Translations under genes and position numbers: made by a program
Assembly (NCBI GenBank): GCA_009731375.1
Contig: BJOX01000123.1
Span: 822,281 to 853,871 of the forward strand
Length of the DNA stretch: 31,591 bases
Reading direction: 5' to 3'
Origin: Paulinella micropora
Lineage: Eukaryota; Cercozoa; Imbricatea; Euglyphida
Shown here: piece by piece, positions 20,541 to 30,478 of the stretch
How positions within the stretch are numbered: the stretch's first letter is position 1
Layout: every line of letters starts with the position of its first letter
Notes under the pieces: model-generated
What the model saw: the letters and a program-made list of their open reading frames with translations, nothing else
Databases searched by the model: none
Told to the model about the DNA's origin: nothing

Positions 20541-20745
20541 TGTTAGACGACTGTACTAAACCGGAGTCAAATCTAAGCTGAGTAGATCGTCTGCAAATTA
20601 AACTTGATTAGAAGAACGCGCCAAGGCCAAGAGCGGGAACGTGTTAGGCCGGACACACGTAATGGCTCTAACGACATGCATTACATATGCCGGCCCGTAC
20701 TGTCCACCGAATTAATATATTGTATTGTATTAATATGGTCTAACA
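20541..20745 (-). mobile_element. Copia-type 3' LTR, 205 bp
   Basis: Read on the minus strand, the segment begins TGTTAGAC at 20745 and ends GTCTAACA at 20541, a perfect 8-bp inverted terminal repeat with the canonical TG...CA ends. A polypurine tract abuts it upstream, and copia RNase H lies about 1 kb further upstream on the same strand. It is short, but within the range of copia LTRs. No matching 5' LTR was found in the window, and the base pairs beyond 20541 cannot be tested as a target-site duplication. Confidence 0.8.
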
Positions 20746-20755
20746 CTCCCCCTGG
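20746..20755 (-). promoter_or_regulatory. Polypurine tract (plus-strand primer site of the retroelement)
   Basis: On the minus strand CCAGGGGGAG directly precedes the TGTTAGAC terminus. A purine run in exactly this place primes second-strand synthesis in LTR retrotransposons. Confidence 0.75.
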
Positions 20756-21748
20756 AGCAAGGTTAATTACTAAATTAACTGCAGGTCCTATTAACCATTC
20801 TGTGAAAATTATAAAAACACAGACTCAAAACATACTCACTCTTACCCTCACTCTCTCCAAGAGATAATGTCGACGGTGGCTACCCAACTTGCTGGGGCAA
20901 GTGTATATCAGTTAGATTATACACAGGGTAGCGCCCCCTAGTCAAGTCAGACCTGATCGACGAGAAAAAGATTATGGCCTACCCACACCTTATCCTATGT
21001 TGTGAGTGGTAGTAAGGTGAATATGTAATACAGGCATAGCATAAACAAATTACATATATAGTATCATTATATGCGGTATACAAGATGATCCGAATATACT
21101 GATAATATATGAAGTGAACCTGATTGTACTAGCTAATCTACCATGAAATGAGACCTATCTGAACTATTAATTATTCTACTACTCGGTTATATGGATTAAA
21201 AAATTTGTCAGCGCTTCCCGTAGAGGGGTATCAATGTGACAAAAATAATATGATATGTAAGACAAATACAAATATCTGTGATTATTAGCTGGTCTGGTAC
21301 AGTCACAGGCTGGCTGCCGAGGCCTTTCAAGACATACAAGATTGCAGTCTGATAAATCGCCCTCCGACCAGCAAACTGTGACCTCCAACTTAGCCTCTTA
21401 GATGTTTGTATATATAAGTGTAATAATATGGAGAAATCACGCAAGTGGGGGCCGCGAACGCGCGAGAGGATATCATGAGTTGGGGCGAGCAAAAAGGGCG
21501 ATAGAACGCCAAAGTCCGGGCTACGCTCTCATCCTCCGGTCCGCCGCTAGCCAATCGAACTACCTGTAAGAGTAATAGTGGGCAAGTATTTGGAAATGAG
21601 GGTCCTCTGGTTGGCGCTGATCCATCCTTTGTCCCCTAGCTTCCAGCCAACTTGCTCCCTAAGACAATTGGTAGGTGCGTATGCGGAAAATTAATAACTA
21701 TATACCGAGGTTATAATGGGTTCAGAAAATTAAATCTTATTGGTAGAT
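20756..21748 (-). other. Non-coding region between RNase H and the 3' LTR
   Basis: This is about 1 kb without an open frame of note. A small hairpin ACTTGCTGGGGCAAGT lies at about 20888-20903. Copia elements usually have a shorter 3' untranslated stretch, so an unrecognised insertion is possible. Confidence 0.5.
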
Positions 21749-23521
21749 TCAATACGCAAATTGATCGGGTTTCATTCCAATACGAGCACGGCCCGCCCGG
21801 TCTAGCAAGACGGAAATTTTCTTAGCTAGGTACATAAATTTCTCAACCGTGAAATGTATTTTGGTAAATATATCCGCAATATTTTCCTCGGTTGGTACTC
21901 TGAATAACTTGACTATGCCGTCCTTCACGAGTTTTGCAAGAAGGTGATACCTTACCTCAATATGCTTGGTACGGGCCTCCCCTAACCCCCTCTCGGATAA
22001 CAAGACCGTCGCTTCGTTATCTTCGAAGAGGGGGGTGGGGCCTTTGAGGTTGATTCCAATATCCCTTAGAGATTGTAATAACGCGAGAAGTTCCCTTACC
22101 GCCTCATTAGTTGATACCGTTTCCGATTCCAACGTGGATTGAGCAATTACGGATTGCAGTTTTGAGAACCAAGCTAGCGGAGTTCCATTGAATAAATAAA
22201 CATATCCAGACCGAGACTTTCGCGAAACTTTATCCCCTGCAAAATCGGAGTCCACAAACCCCACCAACGGATTTTCCGAGATTATCCTATCGACATTGGC
22301 GATGATCGGTACGCTGAAAGCTTCCATCCCGGGGATTCCTGACTTTTCTATGGATTCATTCATTGCATCGGCCGCGGCACATGCTCCATGGTTAGGTTTC
22401 CAGTCTTTGGGGGTTTTTGGGGCGGAGAAACAAGATTCTTATAGTTTCCTAAGATTCTTGTCTCCCCTCAGGAAAAACAACGCCCTTGGTGTCAATAACC
22501 ACAAGAACATGCGATGCGCCATTGCATATGATGTGTCAGGGTTGGGAACTTGAGATGGCTGCAATACTCAACGGGCAGATCAGAAGAGGCCTCGTATGTA
22601 CAGCTAAGAAGATAAGGATGCCTATTAGGCATCTTAGATCGTACTTCAGTAGCCTATGGTCTTTCTTGAGAGGTGCCGGATTTTCAGATGTGAATGGGGT
22701 TTTAGCTGGCACTTCGTTCATATACCCTAATTCTTTCAAAATGAGAAGTTCGTATTTGCGTTGGTCTAACGCAGTCCCTTTCTCAGTTTGAACAATTTGG
22801 ATATTTTTGAACTCAGTGGCTTTATCCAGATCTTTACATCTGAACCCTCTTTTCAAAGTGAGCGACCATCTTGAGGTGTTCAGACCTAGTCGCAGCGTGG
22901 CATCCGTCATCGATATGGAAGGACAAGAGTTGTGTGGTCTTGGGGCTGCTTCCATGTCTTATGAAGGAGGCTCTATCGAGCGTAAAGGTTCTGAACTCAA
23001 GTTCTCCCGTGAGTTCCCCGTATAACATATGTACCACAACCGACCAGATTCCGGGTGGCCGTATAAGGCTTTCTTCAAAAGCCAAACGTAATCCTCCAAT
23101 TGGAATTCGGGCGGTGGTTTTACGTATATGTTGTACGGGATTCTGGCATGCAGATAGGCCGTGGTGAAATCGATCAGCCATAAGTCAATCCCAAAAAATG
23201 CAGCGTTCGCTATCATGAGTAAAATTGTCTGATGTTGAGCGGTAGGGGAGTAAGTCTTTCTAGGGTCATACTGAGCGTATGCCTTCAAAATGTCCCCTCT
23301 CAACGTAATTCGGGCTTTATGAAACTCATCTACGTCGTACCCTGTTGTTTGACGGTGTCTATCCATTCCACCGGGATGATTGGCGTCCCGGACATTCTAG
23401 CTTCCTTTTCTTTGCGCCAAACAAAAGCCTTAAGTTCTTTCAGCTGCTCAAATTCTTTCTGCCGAGCTTGCTTACAACTGACAAGAATCGCTAATTTGGG
23501 TGCCGGAATCACTACTTTGGG
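21749..23521 (-). pseudogene. pol: Ty1/copia pol remnant: reverse transcriptase and RNase H
   Basis: Five minus-strand fragments in different frames line up in the order of a copia pol. (1) 23512-23330, the region before RT (EFEQLKELKAFVW, PVEWIDTVK). (2) 23366-22959, the RT core with SPTAQHQTI, WLIDFTTAYLHARIPYNIYV (the first catalytic Asp) and LLKKALYGHPESGRLWY. (3) 23181-22834, with LLSFHIDDG, the active-site box usually written YVDD. (4) 22955-22536, with KFKN-type and thumb sequences and a TRPLLI stretch. (5) 22363-21749, RNase H with GFVDSDFAGD, SRSGYVYLFNG, STLESE and the terminal ADIFTK. At least four frame changes or stops separate them, so it is inactive. Integrase, protease and gag are missing: the region right of 23521 starts with an in-frame stop and holds no integrase-like sequence. 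It is a 5'-truncated copy. Confidence 0.9.
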
Positions 23522-24069
23522 TTAGGCTAAGGCAGGAAGTTCAGAACTCAGACGAACCTGTATAAAATGTTAGAATCACTCAGTCCTGTTTACGTTCAGT
23601 GCAGCGTTTCATAATTTCATACCTTCAAATACCCTTCAAGACAATATGAGCTCTCTCAACAGGACACCCTAAACCATCATTACCGAGTATTTTTAGAACA
23701 ATTTTCTGTTGCTGTGATCAGCTTCTCCTTACATACAAATCCTCACACATTAAATTTCTATCTTTTTAATTAAGTAAACTTGGGTGTGAAACATCAAGAG
23801 ATCAACACTGCCGGAAGCAAGTATCAACTGTGAAATCGTGAATATATGCTTCAAAAATAATTAATACAGTTTTGCTTTTTTTCAGTTCTGATGCTTCAAA
23901 ATTTTCCATAGTGTAATCTAGAATGTCGAACTGCAAATAATGGAACAGAATTTTTTGAAAATTATTTGATGATTGATTAATATAATTTACAATAACTGAT
24001 GCACACATTTAGATTCCAGATACAGTTGACAAGTCTGTTGGTAGCATCAACAATAATTTTTCCTACAAC
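23522..24069. other. AT-rich segment without a gene
   Basis: No convincing frame. 'CATCATTACCGAGTATTTTT' (about 23675) followed by AGAACAATTTTCTGTTGCTG is a half-copy of the foldback hairpin family described below. Confidence 0.5.
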
Positions 24070-24961
24070 TGATAAAATCGCTATTTTGATTCCTGGAATC
24101 GCTACCCATAGGTAAGGGGAGGGTTGGTAAATTTGTATAAAGTAATGCAAACCGATGGTGGCGAATATTCTGTGAAGACAGACCCTACCTGAAGTAGATC
24201 ATTAACCACTGTACATGCAGGTGTGTGTAGTTACTTCATGTTGCGCACAAATTGACCAAGGTAGAAATCCTGTTCGAAGCTGCATCTATATCAAACAGGC
24301 GGTAATACTAACTAAGTCTTGTTGACCAGGATGATACACACACATTCAACATGACAATAGATCTTCTGTCCTTTACCTTAGCTCACTAAACAGACCCAAA
24401 ACAAAATAGTACTTGGTAATGATGTCAAAACTGTCTCTGTTGCGCATACAAAGAGTCTACAAAGCTGGATGCAGATCAACGCATATTCCACCATACAATG
24501 ATTATTAATTATTTTCTGTTATAAAATCTCTTGTCTACTTGATTTATCTTTGTTGTAATGACTATAAAAACAATAAATATGTTTTTAAAATGTAATTTAA
24601 ATTTTTTTATTTCTAAATTTTTTACATTTTTGAAAATTTTGAGTAATTATTATAATATAATTCTTTGAAGTTTTGTCTTTTATGTTTTTCAAGAATAACA
24701 GGTATTCTTCAAGAATAACAGGTATTTTCTGTTCAACAGAACCCCCTTTCTGAGTATTACTGAGTATGTTTTCTTTTTGGTTCTGTTGGTTTGCGGTGCA
24801 AACAGAAAAAATTTCTAAAAATACAGAGTAATGATTGGTAGATATGTTCTGTTCATAAAATAAATTTAATTTAATTTCACACTTGAAATGATCCCAAAAA
24901 TTTTCAAGTTTATTCCAAAAAAATTCAAGTTGAAATCTGATTGAGGAACTTGAAATTTTCA
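24070..24961 (+). repeat. About 890-bp dispersed duplication, left copy
   Basis: Starts TGATAAAATCGCTATTTTGA and ends CTTGAAATTTTCA. It matches 28641-29524 in the same order and orientation, with scattered substitutions and small indels. It includes AGGTAAGGGGAGGGT, GCGAATATTCTGTGAAGACA, CAGACCCTACCTGAAGTAGA, and a foldback hairpin near its end. Non-coding on both strands. Confidence 0.9.
24756..24840. repeat. Foldback hairpin family, copy 1
   Basis: Left arm ATTACTGAGTATGTTTTC...CTGTTGGTTTGC and right arm GCAAACAGAAAAAATTTC...TACAGAGTAAT are complementary, with a GTTTGC GGT GCAAAC tip. The right edge continues ATGATTGGTA. Confidence 0.75.
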
Positions 24962-25667
24962 TGAAGCAGGAGGGGATTTCTCATATTTCTTGCGACAGGA
25001 GTGGAAGGAACCGAGCTTGAACTGACACTGTTAGTAGAAGGACTTAACAGCGTCCTGGAATGTCTTGGGCTTGACAAGTGCTCATTTCTGAAGATCTGGC
25101 GGTAGCAAACAGAACGTGGAAAAAAAATACCTGAGTATTTTTTCTATTCGCTTCTGTTGCAAACAGCTTGGGACAGCAAGAAAAAATTGAATTATGATGC
25201 ACTTTCACAAACTCAAGTTCATTTCAAAATTGATTTTTTGAATTTTGATGTTACCGAAAATTGAGGCATTGCAATTTCAAAAATAGCAAACCTTGACCGG
25301 GCAAAATTTTTTGAATTTTTTATTAAATTTTTAGACCAGTCAAATATTGAATTCCAAGTTACCTGACCGTATTGCCACTTTTTTAATCAATGGGCAGCAG
25401 AAAAGAAATTGTCATGTTCGGCAGAGCGCGTGCCAGGTCGCGTGCCTGGCACGTGCCGTCCACCTTGACCACCTCACAATTCGAACTTTCACCAAGGCAA
25501 GAAATGCAAAGAGACCCAATGCCTCGTGCGAAAAAGACTACAGATACCTACAAACAACGTCGAGGTGGTGAGACAGTCCGTGGCGGACGCAAAAAATAGA
25601 AAGGAGGAAAAGAGGCGAAAACATCCCAAGAAGAGGTACTCTGTCCTGTCAAGCACCCAACAGAACA

Positions 25668-25668
<1 letters not shown>
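24962..25668. other. Unassigned segment with short plus-strand frames
   Basis: Three overlapping plus-strand frames of 60-85 codons lie between 25347 and about 25640, each rich in Arg and Lys (for example PRAKKTTDTYKQRRGG and RKEEKRRKHPKKR). They share no recognisable domain and it is not clear which, if any, is real. A GT at 25636 could be a splice donor, but its phase does not join to the downstream frame. A half hairpin (CCTGAGTATTTTTTC...GTTGCAAACAG) is near 25130. Confidence 0.3.

Positions 25669-25712
<44 letters not shown>
25669..25712 (+). repeat. Poly(A) run of about 44
   Basis: An uninterrupted A run, followed by CAGGTAATACTC. It could be a retrotransposed cDNA tail or slippage. 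Confidence 0.9.
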
Positions 25713-25713
<1 letters not shown>

Positions 25714-25758
25714 AGGTAATACTCAAAACTCACTTCTGTTTGGATGCTCTCCCAACAG

Positions 25759-26097
25759 GTTGCATTTGAAAAGGCTTTTATGACCATCGGCATTACAGAG
25801 TCAAGCGACCCTTCGCAAAGCATTCCCAAAATGACCCTCAATTTCACTCGCGAGGACGATCCTTCTGGCAACTTCGTCTACACACTCGAAGAATGCTTGA
25901 GTTTCCAGGGCGATGTGGATTCTCAGTCTGTACAGATCAAGCTTTCCGACTGCAAAAAGTACATATTTCTTTTTTATGCACTTTACAGTATTGTTTTTGG
26001 CAAGTGTTTTTCTTTCCTTACGTACAAACTGTTTGTCAAAATGTTCAACAGACGCTTATGTTTTGCAATGTTCTGGATGTTAGTTTTCACGTCCCCT
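25759..26097 (+). CDS. Unrecognised open frame, possible exon(s)
   Basis: After CTCTCCCAACAG (a good splice-acceptor sequence ending at 25758) the frame reads VAFEKAFMTIGITESSDPSQ...TLNFTREDDPSGNFVYTLEE and so on. It has ordinary amino-acid use, unlike the surrounding AT-rich sequence. A possible donor (AA|GTACAT) lies at 25959 after SDCKK; 25759-25958 would be a 200-nt exon. Without splicing the frame continues 46 codons, becoming hydrophobic and Phe-rich, to a TGA at 26098-26100. The composition switch at 25959 favours an exon end there. I do not recognise the protein. No start codon is assigned. Confidence 0.35.
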
Positions 26098-26100
26098 TGA

Positions 26101-26840
26101 GATTTTTCCAAGCTCCAGCCGGGGGATGGCAAACTCTGAAAACTTTCACTGTTCCCACTAGGTGGTTACACGTAATTTTTTATGGTTCTGTTGCCACGTT
26201 ATCTCTGCGTGTTGAGTAAGCAAAAACTGACAGAATCAGAATTTATAGGACAAAACTAGAAAAAAACAAGCGTTATAAAAATTTTCACCTAAAAGAACGA
26301 TGATTTCATTCAATACTGAGTATTTTTTCCACAAAGTTCCACCATGCTTCAACATAATCCCAGTTTCCTCCTGATTTCGTAATGTCAACATATATTCTGT
26401 CTGTACTCAGTGTTTTGATTGTTCTATTCTTGCATATTTTCACAGTAATCACAGCGTGCTGGCAAATGAGGATGGAGGAACTGAAAGTTAACAACATCAA
26501 AAATCACGATGGTGTTAGATTACTTTGTGCAAATGCTGGTAAATTCCAAGACCCACAACAGTTTTCAGACAAGCACTGACTATCTTAACAGTCTGAGCTT
26601 CTGGTAATTAGCATTTTTTTTTCTAGATTTTCGTTTCTGATCGCTGTGCATGTTAACAGAATCATCACAACAAAATACTAGTTAATGATTGCCAAGCATG
26701 TTTTGTTGGCTGTGCATATTAACACAGAAGTCCTGAAAACAATTTTACCAAGATGTTGGAAAAAGCAGTAGAGAGGTGCTTATACAACGCGAAGAAACCT
26801 CGCAATTTAGCCCTGCAACAAGCAAAAACTTCTAATAACA
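26101..26840. other. AT-rich segment without a supported gene
   Basis: One 64-codon minus frame and one 65-codon plus frame overlap at 26306-26579; neither is convincing. TTAACAG motifs recur at about 26585 and 26653, next to CTGAG and CAGAATC, suggesting decayed hairpin ends. Confidence 0.4.
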
Positions 26841-27200
26841 CTATCATTTTCAAGTTCTTTTAAGATATTTCAAATTACTTCAAGTTATTTCAACAAGTTA
26901 CTTCAAGTCATTTCAAGTTATTTCAAGTTATTTTCAATATTTTTCAAGCTAATTGCAAATTAAATTTTCTATATTTTGATTTATTGAAACAAAATGTAAA
27001 AAAAACTTGTATTTTTTCATTTTTGATTTCAATTTTCAAATTGAAATTTTACATTTTCAAGTTTCTTTAAGTTAATTTCCTGAAAATTTCAAGTTCATCA
27101 ATCAGAATTCAACTTGAAATTTTTTGAATAATTTGAAAATTTCACATTATTTCAAGTTTTAAATTAAATAAAATTTATTTTATGAATAGAACATATCTAA

Positions 27201-27272
27201 TAATCATTACTTAGTATTTTTAGAATTTTTTGTTTGCAAAAAAAAAATCTAAAAATAGATAATGATTGGTAG
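27201..27272. repeat. Foldback hairpin family, copy 2
   Basis: AATCATTACTTAGTATTTTT AGA and TCTAAAAATAGATAATGATT are facing arms around TTTGTTTGCA and an A run. Confidence 0.75.
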
Positions 27273-27670
27273 GTGCTACTGTTGAGTTGTTTCAAATTGT
27301 TTCAAGTTCTTTCAAGTTCTTTCAAGTTCTTTCAAGTTATTTCACGTTACTTCCAGTTACTTCAACAAGTTGATTCAAGTTTTTTCAAGTCATTTTAAGT
27401 TATTTCTAGTAATTTTCAAGTTGATTTCAAGTTAAATTTTATATATTTTAATTTATTTAAATAAAATGTGAAAAAATAAGTTGAATTTTTTTAATTGTTG
27501 ACTTGAATTTTCAAGTTGAAATTTTACATTTTCAAGTTTCTTCAAGTTAGTTTCCTGAAAATTTCAAGTTCTTCAATCAGAATTCAACTTGAAAATTTTT
27601 AAAGAAATTTTATTTACTTTAAAACTTGAAATAATATTAAAAATTTTCAATTTATTTTATGAACAGAACA

Positions 27671-27748
27671 TATCTTGGTTTTTTGGAAATTTTTTCTGTT
27701 TGCACCAACAGAAAAATTTTCTAAAAATATATAGTAATGATTGGTAGG
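27671..27748. repeat. Foldback hairpin family, copy 3
   Basis: GGAAATTTTTTCTGTTTGC and CAACAGAAAAATTTTC are facing arms; the outer right end is TAAAAATATATAGTAATGAT, followed by TGGTAGG. The left outer arm has decayed. Confidence 0.7.
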
Positions 27749-27756
27749 TGGTTCTG

Positions 27757-27960
27757 TGCCCCATACACCATACCGGTACCTTCCATACCCTCCATACCCC
27801 ATACCCCATACCCCATACCCATACCCGTATAGCCCATACCCCATACCCCATACCCCATACGATATGAAAATTCTCTAAGTCCCTTCCCATGTGGGGGGTA
27901 TGGGGGGGTATGGCCCCATTCCGGTATCATACCGGTATGGGGGGGGGGGGGGTATGGGTT
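27757..27960 (+). repeat. CCCCATA heptamer array and G-rich tail
   Basis: CCATACC/CCCATAC units run to about 27860. A G-rich stretch of the opposite sense follows (GGGGGGTATGGGGGGGTATGG), with the 15-bp palindrome CCGGTATCATACCGG (27921-27935) and a 14-G run. Confidence 0.9.
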
Positions 27961-28159
27961 TGGCTGTGCTGACCCACCATTGCCTCCGACCCCGAAAGGT
28001 TTGACCCATAAGCCCAGTGGGGATCAAGGGGAGGCGAAAGTAATGAAAAAGAAACAAAAATCCAAAGAGAAACACAATTTGTCCGGGTTATATATGGAAA
28101 TTCCGGCTAAAGCGTGGGGAGAGGGATGGGCGAAACAAACTTACGGGAATGATTGGTAA

Positions 28160-28615
28160 ACTGCGGTTCGCAAAGGCACGGTTACTGCACCCGCTGCCCC
28201 AGTTACCCATAGAACCAGACGTTTCCAGGCGCACGCGGTCCTCTTTGATGACGGGGTTACCGATAAGGTGATCGATACCGAAATTCTCAAGTATGCTGTT
28301 GCTAACATTCCGGTAAAACCACCACCCCTATCGACCAACTCAAATGACAACGAAAATCAAAGTGAAGCCATCGCGCCCAATGCGGGTGGTCTACATTTCG
28401 ATACTACGTCGGAATTTGCGTTTGTCGAGGGGGAGAGGGAAAGGGTGGCGGAGCAGAGGGCTGAACACAGCTCCAACTGGCGGTCGCATGAACAAGGCAA
28501 ATTTCTGAGGAAAACATCACTGCAAAGACAAGGAACGCACATGTCACGGTATGCGCCCGAGAAGAGCGTGCAGAATATTGTCTTATCAGTGAGAAATTTC
28601 CGGAATTTCAGGTAA
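28160..28615 (+). CDS. Unrecognised 151-codon open frame
   Basis: The frame is open from a TAA at 28157-28159 to a TAA at 28613-28615. It has good coding-like composition in an AT-rich neighbourhood: THRTRRFQAHAVLFDDGVTD, then KVIDTEILKYAVANIPVKPP, an Asn/Asp-rich linker, EFAFVEGERERVAEQR and a basic Ser/Arg tail. No ATG lies near its beginning; a GTG at 28268 is not a credible eukaryotic start. A GT at 28611 (TTTCAG|GTAATA) could be a splice donor, so this may be an internal exon. The segment 'RRFQAHAVLFDD...KVIDTEI' faintly recalls the stretch after copia integrase, but this is too weak to name. The duplicated 890-bp segment begins 25 bp downstream. Confidence 0.4.
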   Translation, partial: TAVRKGTVTAPAAPVTHRTRRFQAHAVLFDDGVTDKVIDTEILKYAVANIPVKPPPLSTNSNDNENQSEAIAPNAGGLHFDTTSEFAFVEGERERVAEQRAEHSSNWRSHEQGKFLRKTSLQRQGTHMSRYAPEKSVQNIVLSVRNFRNFR

Positions 28616-28640
28616 TACAAAAACCCAAAGATCGTAAAAG

Positions 28641-29524
28641 TGATAAGAATCGTTATTTTGATTCCTGGAATTGCTACTCATAGGTAAGGGGAGGGTGGGT
28701 AAATTTGTATAAGGTGATGCAAAGCGATAGTGGCGAATATTCTGTGAAGACAGACCCTACCTGAAGTAGATTATTAACCACTGCACATGCAGGTGTGTGC
28801 AGTTACTTCCTGTTGCGCACAAATTAACCAAGGTAGAAATCCCGTTCGAAGCTGCATCTATATCCAACAGGCGGTAGTACTAAGTTGTTGATCAGGATGA
28901 TACACACAAATTCAACATAAGAACCTATCTTCTGTCCTTTACCTTAGTTCACTGAACAGATCCAAAACAAAAAAGTACTTGGTAATGATACCAAACTGTC
29001 TCTGTTGCGCATACAAAGCTGATGCAGATCAACACATATTCCACTATACAATGATTATTAATTATTTTCTATTATAAAATCTCTTGTCTACTTGATTTAT
29101 CTTTGTCGTAATGAGTATAAAAACAATAAATATGTTTTTAAAATGTAATGTAAATGTTTTTATTTATAAATTTTTTTACATTTTTGAAAAATATTAAGTA
29201 ATTATTATAATATAATTCTTTGAAATTTTGTGTTAGATGGGGAAAAAAAGTATTTTTCTTTTTTTTCTTTTTTTTCCCAACAGAACAGAACCCCCTTTCT
29301 GATTATTACTTAGTATTTTTCCTTTTGGTTCTGTTAGTTTGCGGTGCAAACAGAAAAATTTCTAAAAATACCTAGTAATGATTGGTAAATATGTTCTATT
29401 CATAATATAAATTTCATTTAATATTTAATTTCAAACTTGAAATGGTCTTAAAAAATTTTGAATTTTTTCAAGTTTATTCAAAAAAATTTAAGTTGAAATC
29501 TGATTGAGAAAATTGAAATTTTCA
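28641..29524 (+). repeat. About 890-bp dispersed duplication, right copy
   Basis: The partner of 24070-24961, 4.57 kb away in the same orientation. Unlike the left copy, homology to the CAAGTT family continues past its end. Confidence 0.9.
29304..29387. repeat. Foldback hairpin family, copy 4
   Basis: ATTACTTAGTATTTTT...CTGTTAGTTTGC faces GCAAACAGAAAAATTTC...TACCTAGTAAT with the same GGT loop as copy 1. It lies inside the right duplication copy. Confidence 0.8.
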
Positions 29525-29735
29525 GGAAATTAACTTGAAGAAACTTGAAAGAGTAAAATTTCAACCTGAAAATTCAAATCAAAAATTCAAAAAATTTTAA
29601 ATTATTGTTTTTTTGATATTTATTTTAATAAATCAAAATTTAGAAAATTTAATTTAAAATCAACTTGAAAAAACTTGAAGTAACTTGAAATAACTTGAAA
29701 TAACTTGAAATAACTTGAAATAACTTGAAATAAAT
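29525..29735 (+). repeat. AACTTGAAAT decamer array and flanking CAAGTT-family sequence
   Basis: Inverted relative to 26841-27770. About five to seven TAACTTGAAA decamers lie at 29670-29731, directly before the heptamer array. Confidence 0.85.
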
Positions 29736-29738
29736 CCT

Positions 29739-30262
29739 GGGGTATGAGGTATGGGGTATGGGGTATGCATGGGGTATGATCATGAGGTATGGGGTATGGG
29801 GTATGGGGTATGGGGTATGGGGTGTGTATGGGGTATGGGGTATGGGGTATGGGGTATGTGGTATGGGGTATGGGATATGGGATATGAGGTATGTGGTATG
29901 TATGGGGTATGGGGTATGGGGTATGAGGTAATACTATGGGGTATGGCGTATGAGGTATGAGGTATAAGGTATGAGATATGGGGTACAGTGTATGTGGTAT
30001 GGGGTATGGGGTATGGGGTATGGGGTATGAGGTATGAGGTATGAGGTATGGGGTATGTATGGGGTATGGGTTATGGGGTATGTGGTACGGGGTATGGGTT
30101 ATAGGCTATCGGGTATGGGATATGGGGCATTGCGTATGTATGGAGTATTAATATAGGTTATGGGGTATAGGGTATGTATGGAGTATAGGTTATGGGGTAT
30201 AGGGTATCGGGTATGGTGTGAAGAATAGAGTATAGGGTATGTATGAAGTATTGGGTATGGGG
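29739..30262 (+). repeat. GGGGTAT heptamer array
   Basis: About 520 bp of GGGGTAT units with GAGGTAT, GGGATAT and GTATGTAT variants, degrading toward the right. The G4-spaced runs can form G-quadruplexes. Gly/Met/Tyr/Val frames are shadows. Confidence 0.95.
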
Positions 30263-30478
30263 TATGTAAGGGATATTCGATATAAATCTATAGATAGTGT
30301 TAATAAAAATCAGCTATAAATCTAGATAAACAAAAATAAAAGTTTCTACTGCCGGCCGGTTTTCTTGATATATTGAATATTATTGATATAAAAATAAGTT
30401 ACTTTTTTAGTATTAATAATTTAGCAGCTAACTAATTTTCCTTTTATTATATTAATAGTTATATAATTAATAATAAAA
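30263..30478. other. AT-rich 3' flank
   Basis: No gene. Contains CGGCCGG and TATTAATAA-type palindromes, and the probable 3' end of the neighbouring minus-strand gene. Confidence 0.5.
30443..30448 (-). terminator. Possible polyadenylation signal
   Basis: AATAAA on the minus strand, about 30 bp past the TAA of the gene at the right edge. The region is AT-rich, so chance occurrence is possible. Confidence 0.4.

Larger units (their letters stand above)
26841..27770 (-). repeat. Two tandem ~450-bp AT-rich units (CAAGTT-rich), each ending in a foldback hairpin
   Basis: Unit 1 (about 26841-27290) and unit 2 (about 27291-27770) share, in order, TTCAAGTTATTTCAAGTT-type decamers, a TATTTTGATTTATT or TATTTTAATTTATT stretch, TTCAAGTTGAAATTTTACATTTTCAAG-type sequence, GAAAATTTCAAGTTC and CAATCAGAATTCAACTTGAA, then TTTATTTTATGAA, AGAACATATCT and a hairpin. 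The same sequence in the opposite orientation forms 29390-29735. Confidence 0.8.

Noticed and set aside
24070-29524. Calling the 890-bp duplications as LTRs
   Set aside because: No primer-binding site, polypurine tract, pol sequence or target duplication was found, and homology runs past the right copy; kept as a duplication with LTR only as a hypothesis.
29739-30262. GGGGTAT array as a chromosome end
   Set aside because: It is internal, is followed by a gene, and degrades in both unit and phase; an oppositely oriented array lies 1.9 kb away.
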